Assembly (NCBI GenBank): GCA_002692205.1
Contig: NZJM01000076.1
Coordinates: 1-33,965, forward strand
Source: Legionellales bacterium
Lineage (GTDB): Bacteria; Pseudomonadota; Gammaproteobacteria; Eutrophobiales; Eutrophobiaceae
Length of the DNA: 33,965 nt
Direction of reading: 5' to 3'
The position numbers and the translations under genes are program-made. The notes beneath the pieces were generated by a model. The model was not told where the DNA came from. It saw only the letters and a program-made list of their open reading frames with translations, and did not search any database. Shown piece after piece: positions 1-8,480 of the stretch (its first letter is position 1; each line of letters opens with the position of its first letter).

Positions 1-764
1 AGCTCCAAACTAATTCCTTTTTTCTCATATTTAATGTCGATAACTGTATTGTGGATTGGAGTGGTATTCCTGTTGAGATGGTTTACAAAGGCGCTTATCC
101 CTCCCTCGTACTCAAAACGCTCGGTTTTGCCGTCTCTTTCATCGGTTAGCTCAATACAAATGCCCGAATTTAGAAATGAGAGCTCTTGCAGTCTCTTGGC
201 AAGAATATCGTAATGGTACTCAACACGCTTAAAAACGTCGGTACTTGGTAAAAAGCGAACTTCTGTGCCGGTTTTATCTGTGGCGCCCCCTTTCTCTAGC
301 GGGGACACAGGGTCTCCGTTTTTATAGCTTTGGTGGTGGCTGAAGCCTTCTCGGCTAATAATCAGCTCAAGTTCTTCTGAAAGCGCGTTTACAACCGAAA
401 CACCTACTCCGTGAAGCCCTCCCGAGACTTTGTATGAGTTGTCGTCAAATTTCCCTCCGGCATGAAGGGTCGTCATTATGACCTCTGCCGCGGAAACCCC
501 CTCTTCCTCATGAATGCCAACAGGTATGCCGCGGCCATTATCCGACACAGATATTGATTCATTGGCATGAATTACAACCTTAATTTCACTGCAATGACCA
601 GCTAAAGCCTCGTCAATGCTGTTATCAACCACCTCGAAAACCATGTGGTGTAATCCTGTACCGTCTTCCGTGTCGCCGATGTACATTCCTGGCCTTTTTC
701 TGACGGCCTCAAGGCCCTTTAAAACCTTAATTTTGGATGAATCATATGTGTTTTCTTTTGACAT
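1..764 (-). CDS. gyrB: DNA gyrase subunit B, 5' part (cut by window start)
   Basis: This is the ATPase subunit of the type II topoisomerase that introduces negative supercoils. I translated it by hand from ATG at 764; the frame stays open to base 1, giving about 254 N-terminal residues of a protein usually near 800. The GHKL ATP-binding fold is clear: [10 protein letters not shown] near the start, DNSIDEA (catalytic Glu and Mg-binding Asn box), [18 protein letters not shown], and [14 protein letters not shown]. An AGAGG ribosome-binding site precedes the ATG by about 5 bases. It follows recF with a 23-base gap and so belongs to the dnaA-dnaN-recF-gyrB order. The transducer domain begins near the cut end; the TOPRIM part lies outside the window. 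ParE is the paralogue to exclude, but position after recF favours GyrB. Confidence 0.97.
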   Translation of the reverse strand, partial: MSKENTYDSSKIKVLKGLEAVRKRPGMYIGDTEDGTGLHHMVFEVVDNSIDEALAGHCSEIKVVIHANESISVSDNGRGIPVGIHEEEGVSAAEVIMTTLHAGGKFDDNSYKVSGGLHGVGVSVVNALSEELELIISREGFSHHQSYKNGDPVSPLEKGGATDKTGTEVRFLPSTDVFKRVEYHYDILAKRLQELSFLNSGICIELTDERDGKTERFEYEGGISAFVNHLNRNTTPIHNTVIDIKYEKKGISLE

Positions 765-787
765 AGCGCCTCTCTTTTGTGATGCTT

Positions 788-1873
788 TTATTTTACCATT
801 TTTTTTATCTTTCCGCGTTCCACGTGGAACGTTGCAATACTGTTTTTATCTTGTTCCGCCCATCGTGGCGGAGCTATAGAACTGACAAACGTTTGTGTTT
901 TGTTGGCCAGCAACAAATTAAGTGTTTTTTCTGATGACTCTTGGTCCAGCTCAGCATAAAGGTCGTCGACCAGCATTATTGGGCTTCCTCCGGTCTCCTT
1001 TAGCTTGTCTAGCTGTGTGGACACCAGCGCTGCTGCAAAAAGTTTTGTTTGTCCTCGTGACAAGTGTTTTCCAACAGACAAGCCCTGATAATCAAAGCTT
1101 ATGTCGGTTCTGTGGGGCCCAAAAGTCGTAAACCCTTTTTTTGCGTCTTCGTTTCTGCTGGCTTTCAAGACATTAAGCAGGCCTTTTTCTTTGTAGTTGC
1201 TGTTTTCATAACAAATTTCTGCGTCCCCCAAAAGCACAACAGGCAAATGTTTGTCGTTGAATTTATTGCTAATCTCTTTTATATACTTGGTTCTCATATG
1301 ATCTATTTGATTGGCTTCTTGTTCTATTTGCCTTTCCCAGCCCTCGATTTCTACAGAATTATAAGACTTCCTTTGTTTCAAAAGCATGTTCCTTTGCCGC
1401 AGCGCCTTGTGGTATTTTTTCCAAATCTCTATGTAGCCCTGTTCCACGTGAAACAACGACCAATCGAGCCAGCGTCTTCTGACTTTTGGAGGTCCCGTAA
1501 AAAGAAGCTGATAGTCTGGGGTTAACACGTAAATGGGTATGTTTTTAGCCTGTTGTGAGGCGGTTTGTACGTGTTCCCCATTAAATTTAATTTGGGTTGC
1601 GCCCGATCCCTTTTCGACACCAACAGAAAAACTTTTGTTCTCTCTCATTCCTTTTGCAAAAACACGGAGCCTCTTATGTTTCTTTGTTATTACATCGCTT
1701 ATTCGTTTGCTTCTAAACGATTTCAGGCACGATAGCAGGTAAATGCTCTCCAAAATGGAGGTTTTTCCGCTAGCGTTTGGACCATAAAAAACATTCAATG
1801 CTGGGTTCGTTTGAAGAGTAAAATCCTTTAGGTTGCGAATCGAATTTACAGTAAGTTCTTCAATATAAAGCAT
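788..1873 (-). CDS. recF: DNA replication and repair protein RecF
   Basis: RecF is an SMC-like ATPase that, with RecO and RecR, loads RecA at gapped DNA and helps restart replication. The 361 residues match the family length (E. coli 357). A Walker A motif GPNASGKTS lies at residues 31-39 right after the N-terminal beta strands. An ABC-type signature LSRGQTKL lies near residue 275, and a Walker B-like segment [12 protein letters not shown] follows it. The start ATG lies three bases beyond the dnaN stop codon, so translation is probably coupled to dnaN. The gene is less AT-rich than genes further right in the window. Identity is secure from motifs plus position. Confidence 0.97.
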   Translation of the reverse strand: MLYIEELTVNSIRNLKDFTLQTNPALNVFYGPNASGKTSILESIYLLSCLKSFRSKRISDVITKKHKRLRVFAKGMRENKSFSVGVEKGSGATQIKFNGEHVQTASQQAKNIPIYVLTPDYQLLFTGPPKVRRRWLDWSLFHVEQGYIEIWKKYHKALRQRNMLLKQRKSYNSVEIEGWERQIEQEANQIDHMRTKYIKEISNKFNDKHLPVVLLGDAEICYENSNYKEKGLLNVLKASRNEDAKKGFTTFGPHRTDISFDYQGLSVGKHLSRGQTKLFAAALVSTQLDKLKETGGSPIMLVDDLYAELDQESSEKTLNLLLANKTQTFVSSIAPPRWAEQDKNSIATFHVERGKIKKMVK

Positions 1874-1876
1874 TTT

Positions 1877-2977
1877 TTAAAGTTTCATCGGCATCACCAC
1901 GTACTGACATTGAAAATCTTTTTCTGGGGTTATCAGGCAACTGCTATTGGGGTTTTGAACGCTTAATTTAACTTTTTCGGTTTTAATCGTCTTAAGCGCC
2001 TCGATGAGATATAGCACGTTAAAGCCGATTTCCATTTCTTCCCCTTGATAATCAACGCCCAGTTCTTCGTCAGCCTCCTCTTTTTCAGGGTTGTGCGCTG
2101 TGATGCTTAGCGTGTTGCTCGCAAACGCGATCCTTACGCCGCGATATTTTTCATTGGATAATATCGACACCCTTTCCAGGCTGTTTTTTAACGCCTCTCG
2201 ATCAGCAACGACAATTGCCTCGCTCGGCTCTGGGATAACCTTTTGATAATCCGGGAATTTTCCATCGATAAGTTTGCTTGTAAACGCCAGATGTCCGGTT
2301 TTTGCCTGTATGTGATTTTTGCTTATTCTTATGCTTGTGGTCTCTTTTGTGGTTTGAAGCAAGCGTATTAGCTCGGTCACGCCTTTTCTGGGGACAATTA
2401 TTTGTTTTGGTTGGTCAATTTTTGTTTTTATTTTCGTTTCATCGAACGCCAGTCTGTGGCCGTCAGTTGCAACTGCAACCAAGGTGTCATTTGCGATCTC
2501 AAGCAATAGTCCGTTTAGATAATAACGAACATCTTGCTGCGCCATCGCGAATTCTGTGTTTGCCAAGAGTTTTGTTAGTTTTTCTTGGTCGATTTCAAAA
2601 TCTGCTGTTTCGTCTGTTATGTCAATTACGGGAAATTCTTGCGCGGGGAGGGTTGCTAACGTAAACCTGCTCTTTCCGCACTTGATAAGTGTTTTATTTT
2701 CTTTGACATCAAATTCCAGTACGGCTCCATCAGGCGATAGACGGCATATGTCCAGTAGTTTCTTCGCGGGTAACGTGAGTCTCGTGCTTTGTCCTAGTTC
2801 GGCCGCAACATCAACAACCAGCTCAACCTCCATATCTGTTGCTGTTATTGAAAAAGATTCTGGTTTTATATTAAAAAGCAGATTCGAAAGAATGGGTAGT
2901 GTTTGACGTCGATCGACAACGCCACTCAAAGCCTGTAGAGGCGACAGAAGATTATCTCTTTTAATATTAAAATTCAT
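1877..2977 (-). CDS. dnaN: DNA polymerase III sliding clamp (beta subunit)
   Basis: This protein forms the dimeric ring that tethers DNA polymerase III and other clamp-binding proteins to DNA. It is 366 residues, the same length as E. coli DnaN. The N-terminus (MNFNIKRDNLLSPLQALSGV), the central ATDGHRLA motif and the C-terminal end YVVMPMKL, which forms part of the hydrophobic partner-binding cleft, are all present. Three clamp domains are expected at about 1-120, 125-245 and 246-366. The ATG is preceded by AAGGTG at good spacing. It sits between dnaA (189 bases upstream) and recF (three bases downstream), with its own likely promoter in the dnaA-dnaN gap. Confidence 0.98.
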   Translation of the reverse strand: MNFNIKRDNLLSPLQALSGVVDRRQTLPILSNLLFNIKPESFSITATDMEVELVVDVAAELGQSTRLTLPAKKLLDICRLSPDGAVLEFDVKENKTLIKCGKSRFTLATLPAQEFPVIDITDETADFEIDQEKLTKLLANTEFAMAQQDVRYYLNGLLLEIANDTLVAVATDGHRLAFDETKIKTKIDQPKQIIVPRKGVTELIRLLQTTKETTSIRISKNHIQAKTGHLAFTSKLIDGKFPDYQKVIPEPSEAIVVADREALKNSLERVSILSNEKYRGVRIAFASNTLSITAHNPEKEEADEELGVDYQGEEMEIGFNVLYLIEALKTIKTEKVKLSVQNPNSSCLITPEKDFQCQYVVMPMKL

Positions 2978-3018
2978 ATATACACCTTATTATTACTATT
3001 ATTAGTCAGTCAATATTT

Positions 3019-3063
3019 TGTGGGTAACTTTTTTTTATAATTAAAATCATATATTTATGTCTA
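3019..3063 (-). promoter_or_regulatory. Probable dnaN promoter with a DnaA-box-like site
   Basis: On the minus strand a -35-like TAGACA (3058-3063) is followed after 18 bases by a -10-like TATAAA (3034-3039), each five of six matches to the sigma-70 consensus. Just downstream lies TTACCCACA (3019-3027), one mismatch from the DnaA box TTATCCACA. The placement suggests that DnaA binds at the start region of dnaN-recF-gyrB transcription. This is inference from sequence alone. The rest of the 2978-3166 gap is AT-rich with no clear hairpin terminator behind dnaA. Confidence 0.4.
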
Positions 3064-3166
3064 AAATGCACCTTAATACGTTTGTTAATAACTCTGTTTT
3101 TTCTGTTAGCATGCTGTTAATCAAAGTGCGCAAAAAACACACACATCTGTTCCCCACAGTTAATTA

Positions 3167-4525
3167 TCAGCTTGTTATTATGTTTGTTAAGTTTGTGTAA
3201 TCCTCGTCCACACGGCTTTCCGTTTCTCTTAGCTCTTTTATTTTTCTGTGGGCGTGTATAACTGTTGTATGGTCTCTTCCCCCAAAAGCGTCCCCTATCT
3301 CAGGAAGACTGTGGGTTGTTAGGTCTTTCGTGATGGACATAGCTATTTGCCGGGGCCTAGTTATCGACCTATTTCTCCTTTTTGACAGCAGATCGGCAAC
3401 CCTTATTTTATAGTACTCCGCCGTTGTTTTTTGTATGTTTTCTATAGTTACTTGTTTATCTTGAATTTTTAATAAATCACGAAGTGCATTTTTTGTAAAT
3501 TCAAGATTTATTGGTTGTTTTGTAAGGTTTGCATTAGCAATTACACGATTCAATGCACCTTCAAGCTCGCGAACATTCGAACGAAAACGCTCGGCTATAA
3601 AAAAAGAAACGTCATCCGGAAGCTCAACAGATGTTTTTAAAGCTTTTTTCCGGACAATTGCCACCCGGGTTTCGAGCTCAGGCGGCTCAATGGCAACAGT
3701 TAATCCCCAGCCAAAGCGCGACTTTAATCGCTCTTCTAGCCCACTAACTTCTTTTGGGTAACGATCGCAGGTCAAAACTATTTGGTGTTGACCCTCTAAA
3801 AGCGCATTGAAAGTATGAAAAAACTCCTCTTGAGAGCGTTCTTTTTTTGCAAAAAATTGAATATCATCAATAAGAAGGGTGTTTAATGAGCGATAATAGC
3901 GCTTAAACTCATTGATTTTATTGTGTTGCAACGCACTGACCATGTCTGCCACAAACCTTTCAGAGTGAAGGTATGCTATTTTTGCAGAAGGGTCGCTTTC
4001 TAAAATCTGCCACCCTATTGCATGCATCAAATGCGTCTTACCGAGACCAACACCCCCGTAAATAAACAAAGGGTTGTATGCGCCACCAGGGTTTGTGGAA
4101 ACCTGAACCGAAGCCGCCCTTGCGAGCTGATTCGAGTTGCCTTCAACAAAAGCATCAAAATTAAATGCCCGATTCAAGCTGTTTGGGGTGCCCCCGACGG
4201 GCTTTTTCACGGCAGGCTTTTCGCCAGACCCAACCAATCGTTTTGGTTGCGAGCTTTGTTCTTCTTCAGATCTTGCTTGCCGGGTTCCTACGCCCAGTTG
4301 CACCAAAACTTTTTCTTGGTTGGGGCGGGTGTTTGAGAGAAGTTCTTCGATTCTTGATAGATAGCGCTCATTTATCCAGTCTTGCACAAAGCGGTTTGGC
4401 GCAAGCAGTTCTACGCTGCCGTTTTTTTCAATTGCGTGTAAAGGGCGAATCCAGGTATCGAACTGCTGGCTTGAGAGCTCAACCTCAAGTTGTTCCAAAC
4501 AGTGTTTCCATGGAGTTGTTTCCAC
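3167..4525 (-). CDS. dnaA: Chromosomal replication initiator DnaA
   Basis: DnaA is the AAA+ protein that binds DnaA boxes and opens the origin. Domain I starts [17 protein letters not shown], then comes a short variable domain II at about 80-115. The ATPase domain follows with Walker [10 protein letters not shown] at about 157-165 and Walker [10 protein letters not shown]. The C-terminal helix-turn-helix has the signature [16 protein letters not shown] place the start at GTG 4525 rather than the TTG one codon upstream (4528): the GAGGG at 4532-4536 lies six bases from GTG but only three from TTG, and a start here puts the domain I tryptophan at position 6 as in E. coli DnaA, which also uses GTG. 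Length is then 452 residues. A DnaA box in its promoter suggests autoregulation. Confidence 0.97.
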   Translation of the reverse strand: METTPWKHCLEQLEVELSSQQFDTWIRPLHAIEKNGSVELLAPNRFVQDWINERYLSRIEELLSNTRPNQEKVLVQLGVGTRQARSEEEQSSQPKRLVGSGEKPAVKKPVGGTPNSLNRAFNFDAFVEGNSNQLARAASVQVSTNPGGAYNPLFIYGGVGLGKTHLMHAIGWQILESDPSAKIAYLHSERFVADMVSALQHNKINEFKRYYRSLNTLLIDDIQFFAKKERSQEEFFHTFNALLEGQHQIVLTCDRYPKEVSGLEERLKSRFGWGLTVAIEPPELETRVAIVRKKALKTSVELPDDVSFFIAERFRSNVRELEGALNRVIANANLTKQPINLEFTKNALRDLLKIQDKQVTIENIQKTTAEYYKIRVADLLSKRRNRSITRPRQIAMSITKDLTTHSLPEIGDAFGGRDHTTVIHAHRKIKELRETESRVDEDYTNLTNIITS

Positions 4526-4585
4526 CAAATGCCCTCGTTGAAAAAAAATACAAAGAAGAGTGGATTTTATACCCGATGAAAATAG

Positions 4586-4594
4586 TTATCCACA
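4586..4594 (+). promoter_or_regulatory. DnaA box (TTATCCACA)
   Basis: The nonamer TTATCCACA matches the high-affinity DnaA-binding consensus exactly. It lies about 60 bases upstream of the dnaA start and overlaps the likely -35 element of the dnaA promoter, the arrangement expected for autorepression of dnaA and possibly for origin function. Confidence 0.75.
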
Positions 4595-4628
4595 ACTACA
4601 AAACATTTTCATAAAATCAGGATATGAA

Positions 4629-4658
4629 TTGACATGATCGACAAGGCAACAGTAACAT
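4629..4658 (+). promoter_or_regulatory. Probable rpmH-rnpA-yidD-yidC promoter
   Basis: A perfect -35 hexamer TTGACA (4629-4634) is followed after 18 bases by TAACAT (4653-4658), four of six matches to the -10 consensus. The predicted transcript would start near 4665, about 37 bases before rpmH, with an AAGG ribosome-binding site at 4689-4692. Confidence 0.5.
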
Positions 4659-4701
4659 ATGCGACCTTTTTAATCTAAATGGTGTCATAAGGTATTTGAG
4701 C

Positions 4702-4836
4702 ATGAAACAAACTTACCAACCAAGCAAACTTAAGCGCAAAAGAAACCACGGTTTTCGTGCAAGAATGCAAACACGTTCCGGAAGACAAATTATAAAAGCA
4801 AGACGAAAAAAAGGAAGGAAACGACTTTCAGCCTGA
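4702..4836 (+). CDS. rpmH: 50S ribosomal protein L34
   Basis: This 44-residue basic protein of the large ribosomal subunit reads [18 protein letters not shown] at its N-terminus, with the conserved RMQTRSGR segment and a C-terminal KGRKRLSA. Length is at the family norm (44-46). AAGG lies nine bases before the ATG. It opens the plus-strand run rpmH-rnpA-yidD-yidC, the most conserved gene order next to dnaA in bacteria. Identity is certain. Confidence 0.98.
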   Translation: MKQTYQPSKLKRKRNHGFRARMQTRSGRQIIKARRKKGRKRLSA

Positions 4837-4850
4837 ACAACAAAACTCAA

Positions 4851-5204
4851 ATGGTTGCCCCATGTTTAACAGGACGGTTTCGTTTTTATAATAGGCTGCA
4901 AAGCCAAGAGGATTTTGCAGCAGTTTTTGCGTGTAACAACCGATCAAGCGACGAATTGTTTTTATTTTTGTCAAAAAAAAATGGCACAGACATAGCGCGC
5001 CTCGGTCTTGCAATATCTAAAAAATATATAAAAAAATCTGTCGACAGGAACCGTATTAAACGAATTGTAAGGGAGAGTTTTCGTTTGCAAAAAAAGAACT
5101 TAAAAGGAATTGATGTTGTTGTGTTGTTAAAAAAGGAAATTAATAAAAGACGCATTAAAGAAATAAAAATACTCGATACGCACTGGGAAAAAACAACAAA
5201 GTGA
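4851..5204 (+). CDS. rnpA: Ribonuclease P protein component
   Basis: RnpA is the basic protein subunit that helps the RNase P RNA cut 5' leaders from tRNA precursors. The 117 residues show the family hallmarks: an N-terminal NRLQSQEDFAAVF, a central ARLGLAISKKYIKKSVDRNR, and the RNRIKRIVRESFR helix that contacts RNA. It starts 14 bases after rpmH and its stop TGA overlaps the GTG start of yidD (GTGA), which indicates translational coupling. Confidence 0.96.
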   Translation: MVAPCLTGRFRFYNRLQSQEDFAAVFACNNRSSDELFLFLSKKNGTDIARLGLAISKKYIKKSVDRNRIKRIVRESFRLQKKNLKGIDVVVLLKKEINKRRIKEIKILDTHWEKTTK

Positions 5205-5434
5205 AAACAATAATAATAAAGCTGGTTATTTTTTATCAGCGATTTGTTAGTCCTTTCTTCCGTCCGTGTTGCAGGTTTTATCCAACATGTTCCGAGTACA
5301 CGAGAGAGGCTTTGGCAAAACACGGAATTTACAAAGCTCTTTTTTTATCGCTCAAAAGGTTTATAAGATGTAATCCTTTTTTTAAGGGCGGAGTCGACCT
5401 TGTTCCCTCACAAAATAAAAAAAGGAGCGCCTAA
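5201..5434 (+). CDS. yidD: Membrane protein insertion efficiency factor YidD
   Basis: YidD is a small membrane-associated protein that assists YidC/Sec insertion of inner-membrane proteins. The 77 residues contain the family signature: an amphipathic N-terminus (LVIFYQRFVSPFF), the cysteine-containing CRFYPTCSEYTREAL, and the RCNPFFKGGVDLVP motif. The start codon is GTG at 5201 inside the end of rnpA. The stop TAA shares its last A with the yidC ATG, so rnpA, yidD and yidC are translationally chained. Confidence 0.95.
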   Translation: MKTIIIKLVIFYQRFVSPFFRPCCRFYPTCSEYTREALAKHGIYKALFLSLKRFIRCNPFFKGGVDLVPSQNKKRSA

Positions 5435-7077
5435 TGGAGACGCCTCGTTTTTTACTATTAATTTCACTGGGCTTGGTGTTGACCATGATTTATACCACGT
5501 GGATAAATGATTATGGACAAAGCAAGCCAAACTTAGAGTCTACAGGGGCAGCTACTTCTCCACTCGAACAAGACGTGCTTCCCTCTGATGTTCCATCGCT
5601 AAGCATCGACAAGAGTTTGTCGCCAAGTCCAGCGAACAAAGAGCACGACAAAAAAGGGAAAACAATAAATGTAACAACCGATGTGCTCGACATTAAAATT
5701 GATACAGCGGGGGGAAGTATTGTACGTGCAGCATTAAAAGACTATCCGGTTTCGAAAAAAGATCCTGCACGAAAAATAACGCTTTTATATAAAAAAGACA
5801 CAAACTATTTTTATGTATTACAAGGGGGCGTTTTATCAAGGGGAGACGGAGTAAATCCTGATACAGCTTTTAATGCCGAGAATATTAGCTATTCAATTGG
5901 CAATGACGATAGTGTATCTGTCCCGCTATATTTTGATTCCGAGAGCGGCGTCAGGATCATCAAAACCATTACTTTTTATCGAGGTAAATATGTTGCTGAC
6001 ATAGATTATGAAATAAGCAACCAATCTCAAGGTGATTGGACAGGCAGAGCCTACGCAGAAATAAATCGAACGAAACAAAAAGAACAAGAATCAAGATTTA
6101 TATACACATACACAGGCGCAGTTATTTCAACACCGAAAAATCGCTATGAAAAAATTAGCTTCGATGATATTGATGACGAAGACGAAGAGGCTTCGGCAAC
6201 TAATGGCTGGGTGGCAATGCTACAGCACCATTTTTTAACCGCCTTAATTCCCAGCGACAAAGATGAGATGTATACCTACTACACACGCAAAGGAAACACT
6301 AGAAATTATATTGTAGGCGCAGGGCTCCCCACACAAAATATAGCCCCTGGCAAAACATCAACATTTTCTCACAAAGTATATTTCGGGCCAAAGACTCAAA
6401 AAGAAATAGAAAAGATAGCCGAAGGCTTAAGCTTAACGGTCGATTATGGAATTTTTTGGTTTTTAGCAAAACCACTTTACTGGTTGTTGGATTATATAAA
6501 TATGTTTACTAAGAACTGGGGATGGTCAATAGTTTTGGTGACAGTTTTTTTAAAACTACTTTTCTTTAAGTTATCAGCAGCAGGTTATCGATCTATGGCA
6601 AACATGAGAAGAGTGCAGCCTAGACTTGTCGCTATCAAAGAGCGTTATAAAGATGATCGAACGCAACTAAACAAAGCTATGATGGATATATATAAGAAAG
6701 AAAAAATAAACCCTCTGGGAGGTTGTTTCCCGATTCTTGTGCAAATACCAGTTTTTATTTCTTTGTATTGGGTTCTTTTGGAAAGCGTCGAGCTTAGACA
6801 GGCTGAGTTTATTTTTTGGATACAAGATTTATCTATAGCCGATCCATTTTTTGTGTTGCCTCTATTGATGGGCATATCAATGTATTTACAGCAAAAGCTA
6901 AATCCTGCGCCAATGGACCCGATACAGGCAAAAGTGATGGCGATATTACCAGTTGTATTTACAGTATTTTTCGCGTTTTTCCCTGCAGGCTTGGTATTGT
7001 ACTGGGTTGCCAACAACATTCTTTCAATAGCACAACAGTGGGTGATAACACGTAACATAGAGAAAAGTAATTCTTAA
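5434..7077 (+). CDS. yidC: Membrane protein insertase YidC
   Basis: YidC inserts and folds inner-membrane proteins, alone or with SecYEG. The 547 residues match proteobacterial YidC (E. coli 548). A hydrophobic N-terminal anchor at about 6-25 is followed by a low-complexity linker, the large periplasmic domain (about 70-345) and a C-terminal group of membrane segments starting near residue 350. The conserved core includes NWGWSIVLVTV, an arginine in the first core helix region (AAGYRSMANMRRVQPR), and the cytoplasmic hairpin ending in KEKINPLGGCFPILVQIPVF. The start is fixed by the one-base overlap with yidD. An acidic stretch (DDIDDEDEEAS) lies in the periplasmic domain near residue 250. Confidence 0.97.
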   Translation: METPRFLLLISLGLVLTMIYTTWINDYGQSKPNLESTGAATSPLEQDVLPSDVPSLSIDKSLSPSPANKEHDKKGKTINVTTDVLDIKIDTAGGSIVRAALKDYPVSKKDPARKITLLYKKDTNYFYVLQGGVLSRGDGVNPDTAFNAENISYSIGNDDSVSVPLYFDSESGVRIIKTITFYRGKYVADIDYEISNQSQGDWTGRAYAEINRTKQKEQESRFIYTYTGAVISTPKNRYEKISFDDIDDEDEEASATNGWVAMLQHHFLTALIPSDKDEMYTYYTRKGNTRNYIVGAGLPTQNIAPGKTSTFSHKVYFGPKTQKEIEKIAEGLSLTVDYGIFWFLAKPLYWLLDYINMFTKNWGWSIVLVTVFLKLLFFKLSAAGYRSMANMRRVQPRLVAIKERYKDDRTQLNKAMMDIYKKEKINPLGGCFPILVQIPVFISLYWVLLESVELRQAEFIFWIQDLSIADPFFVLPLLMGISMYLQQKLNPAPMDPIQAKVMAILPVVFTVFFAFFPAGLVLYWVANNILSIAQQWVITRNIEKSNS

Positions 7078-7107
7078 ATATAAAACAACTTGCTTCAGTA
7101 GTTTGGA

Positions 7108-8448
7108 ATGTTAGAACACAAAGACACAATAGCAGCAATTTCAACGCCGCCTGGCAGAGCAGGGATTGGAGTAATTCGCGTCTCAGGAAAGAATAGCAGC
7201 AAGATTTACCATGCACTTACGAGCTACAAACCAAAGCACAAACAAGCTCAATACGTTTCTTTTGTCTCATCCACAAACGAAATTATTGATGAAGGGGTTT
7301 CGCTATACTTTAAAGGCCCTTCATCATATACCGGCGAAGATGTAGCCGAGTGTTATGTTCATGGTAACCGGCTCATATTAGACATGCTGCTCGAGGAAAT
7401 TGTTACTCTTGGTGCAAGACTCGCTTTACCGGGAGAATTTACACAGAGAGCTTTTTTAAATGGAAAAATTGATTTAATTCAGGCTGAAGCAGTTGCAGAT
7501 TTAATCGATAGCAACTCAAAAAAAGCAGCAAGGAGCGCTCTTCAATCTGTTCAGGGCGTTTTTTCAGAAAAGATAAAAATTATAAAAACAAAAATAGTCG
7601 AGACGAGGGCGTTAATCGAAGCCTCACTGGATTTTCCTGAAGAAGAAGATGTCATAATAGATTTTGCGCCCGCAATAGAAAATTTAAAATGGTGCACAAA
7701 AGCAATACATGAGTTATTGGCAAAAACTAAAACGGGCAGAATGTTGGACCATGCCCCCATAATAGTAATTGTCGGCAGACCAAATGCAGGAAAGTCTACA
7801 CTTATTAACTCTCTTTCAGGCGCTGACCCAGCAATCGTGTCCGAAGCTCCGGGTACAACACGCGACTTAATAAGAGAGCCAATTCTATTGCGTGAGCAGC
7901 CAACGGTTTTTATAGATACCGCGGGAATACAAAATACGAACGATCCCATAGAAAAAGAGGGTATAGAAAGAACATATAAAGCTATTGCGATTGCAGATCT
8001 TGTCCTATGTTTAATCGATGGCAGTTTTAATAAAAAAGAAACCATTGAGTCAGAAATAAAAAAATATATATCGGACGATGTTGAGTGTATTTTTGTAGCT
8101 AGTAAGATTGATTTGCACCGAGAAAATAATAATGTTTTACCAACGTTTATAGAAATTTCAGCTAAAACCGGCCAAGGGATTGAAAAGCTGATTAATAAGA
8201 TATGTTTAACGCTTGATTTGACGGCAGAGGAGGACATAATCTTTGCAAGAAAGCGCCATATTAATGCGCTTAGTAATGTTGATAGCTACATTAAAGAAGC
8301 ATTATCGAGTATAGAAAGAAAACAGGGCATGGAGATTGTTGTAGAGTTTTTAAGACAAAGCTCGTCCGAGTTTGACGAGATTATTGGGAAGACAACAGCA
8401 GATGATGTTCTAGATAGCATATTTTCAAGCTTTTGTATTGGTAAGTAA
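7108..8448 (+). CDS. mnmE: tRNA modification GTPase MnmE
   Basis: MnmE works with MnmG to add the carboxymethylaminomethyl group at uridine 34 of certain tRNAs. The 446-residue protein has the folate-binding N-terminal domain (DTIAAISTPPGRAGIGVIR), a helical domain, an inserted G domain with G1 GRPNAGKS at 223-230, the PGTTRD switch I (G2), a DTAG G3, an atypical SKID in the G4 position, and the C-terminal CIGK cysteine motif. It lies 30 bases after yidC with only a weak GGA as ribosome-binding site; the frame and the conserved N-terminus support this ATG. Its usual partner mnmG is not in the window. Confidence 0.96.
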   Translation: MLEHKDTIAAISTPPGRAGIGVIRVSGKNSSKIYHALTSYKPKHKQAQYVSFVSSTNEIIDEGVSLYFKGPSSYTGEDVAECYVHGNRLILDMLLEEIVTLGARLALPGEFTQRAFLNGKIDLIQAEAVADLIDSNSKKAARSALQSVQGVFSEKIKIIKTKIVETRALIEASLDFPEEEDVIIDFAPAIENLKWCTKAIHELLAKTKTGRMLDHAPIIVIVGRPNAGKSTLINSLSGADPAIVSEAPGTTRDLIREPILLREQPTVFIDTAGIQNTNDPIEKEGIERTYKAIAIADLVLCLIDGSFNKKETIESEIKKYISDDVECIFVASKIDLHRENNNVLPTFIEISAKTGQGIEKLINKICLTLDLTAEEDIIFARKRHINALSNVDSYIKEALSSIERKQGMEIVVEFLRQSSSEFDEIIGKTTADDVLDSIFSSFCIGK

Positions 8449-8480
8449 TTTAAAAAACTTTGAGTTAAAGGAAGTTATAA

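Larger units (their letters stand above)
4526..4701. other. dnaA-rpmH intergenic region, candidate oriC
   Basis: This gap separates the divergent dnaA and rpmH operons, where Pseudomonas-type gammaproteobacteria carry the origin. It holds one perfect DnaA box and an AT-rich stretch (about 4595-4630). It is short compared with typical origins, and I could find only the single perfect box, so a complete functional origin here is uncertain. On the minus strand TTGTGG (overlapping the DnaA box) and TATAAA (about 4566-4571) are 18 bases apart and could be the dnaA promoter. Confidence 0.35.

Noticed and set aside
616-1742. Several plus-strand open frames opposite gyrB and recF (about 616-879, 922-1131, 1064-1525, 1533-1742)
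   Set aside because: They lie fully antisense to motif-rich recF/gyrB, overlap one another, have low-complexity translations and no recognisable domain; they are shadows of the real genes.
4022-4614. Three overlapping plus-strand open frames opposite the dnaA 5' region
   Set aside because: They are antisense to the DnaA N-terminal and Walker A coding region, lack ribosome-binding sites and have no family-like pattern.
4886-5323. Minus-strand open frame of 145 codons opposite rnpA-yidD
   Set aside because: It is antisense to two certain genes and its translation shows only runs of F, S and I typical of reversed AT-rich DNA.
7551-8237. Minus-strand open frame of 228 codons opposite mnmE
   Set aside because: Long but entirely antisense to the MnmE G domain, with no ribosome-binding site or domain motifs.
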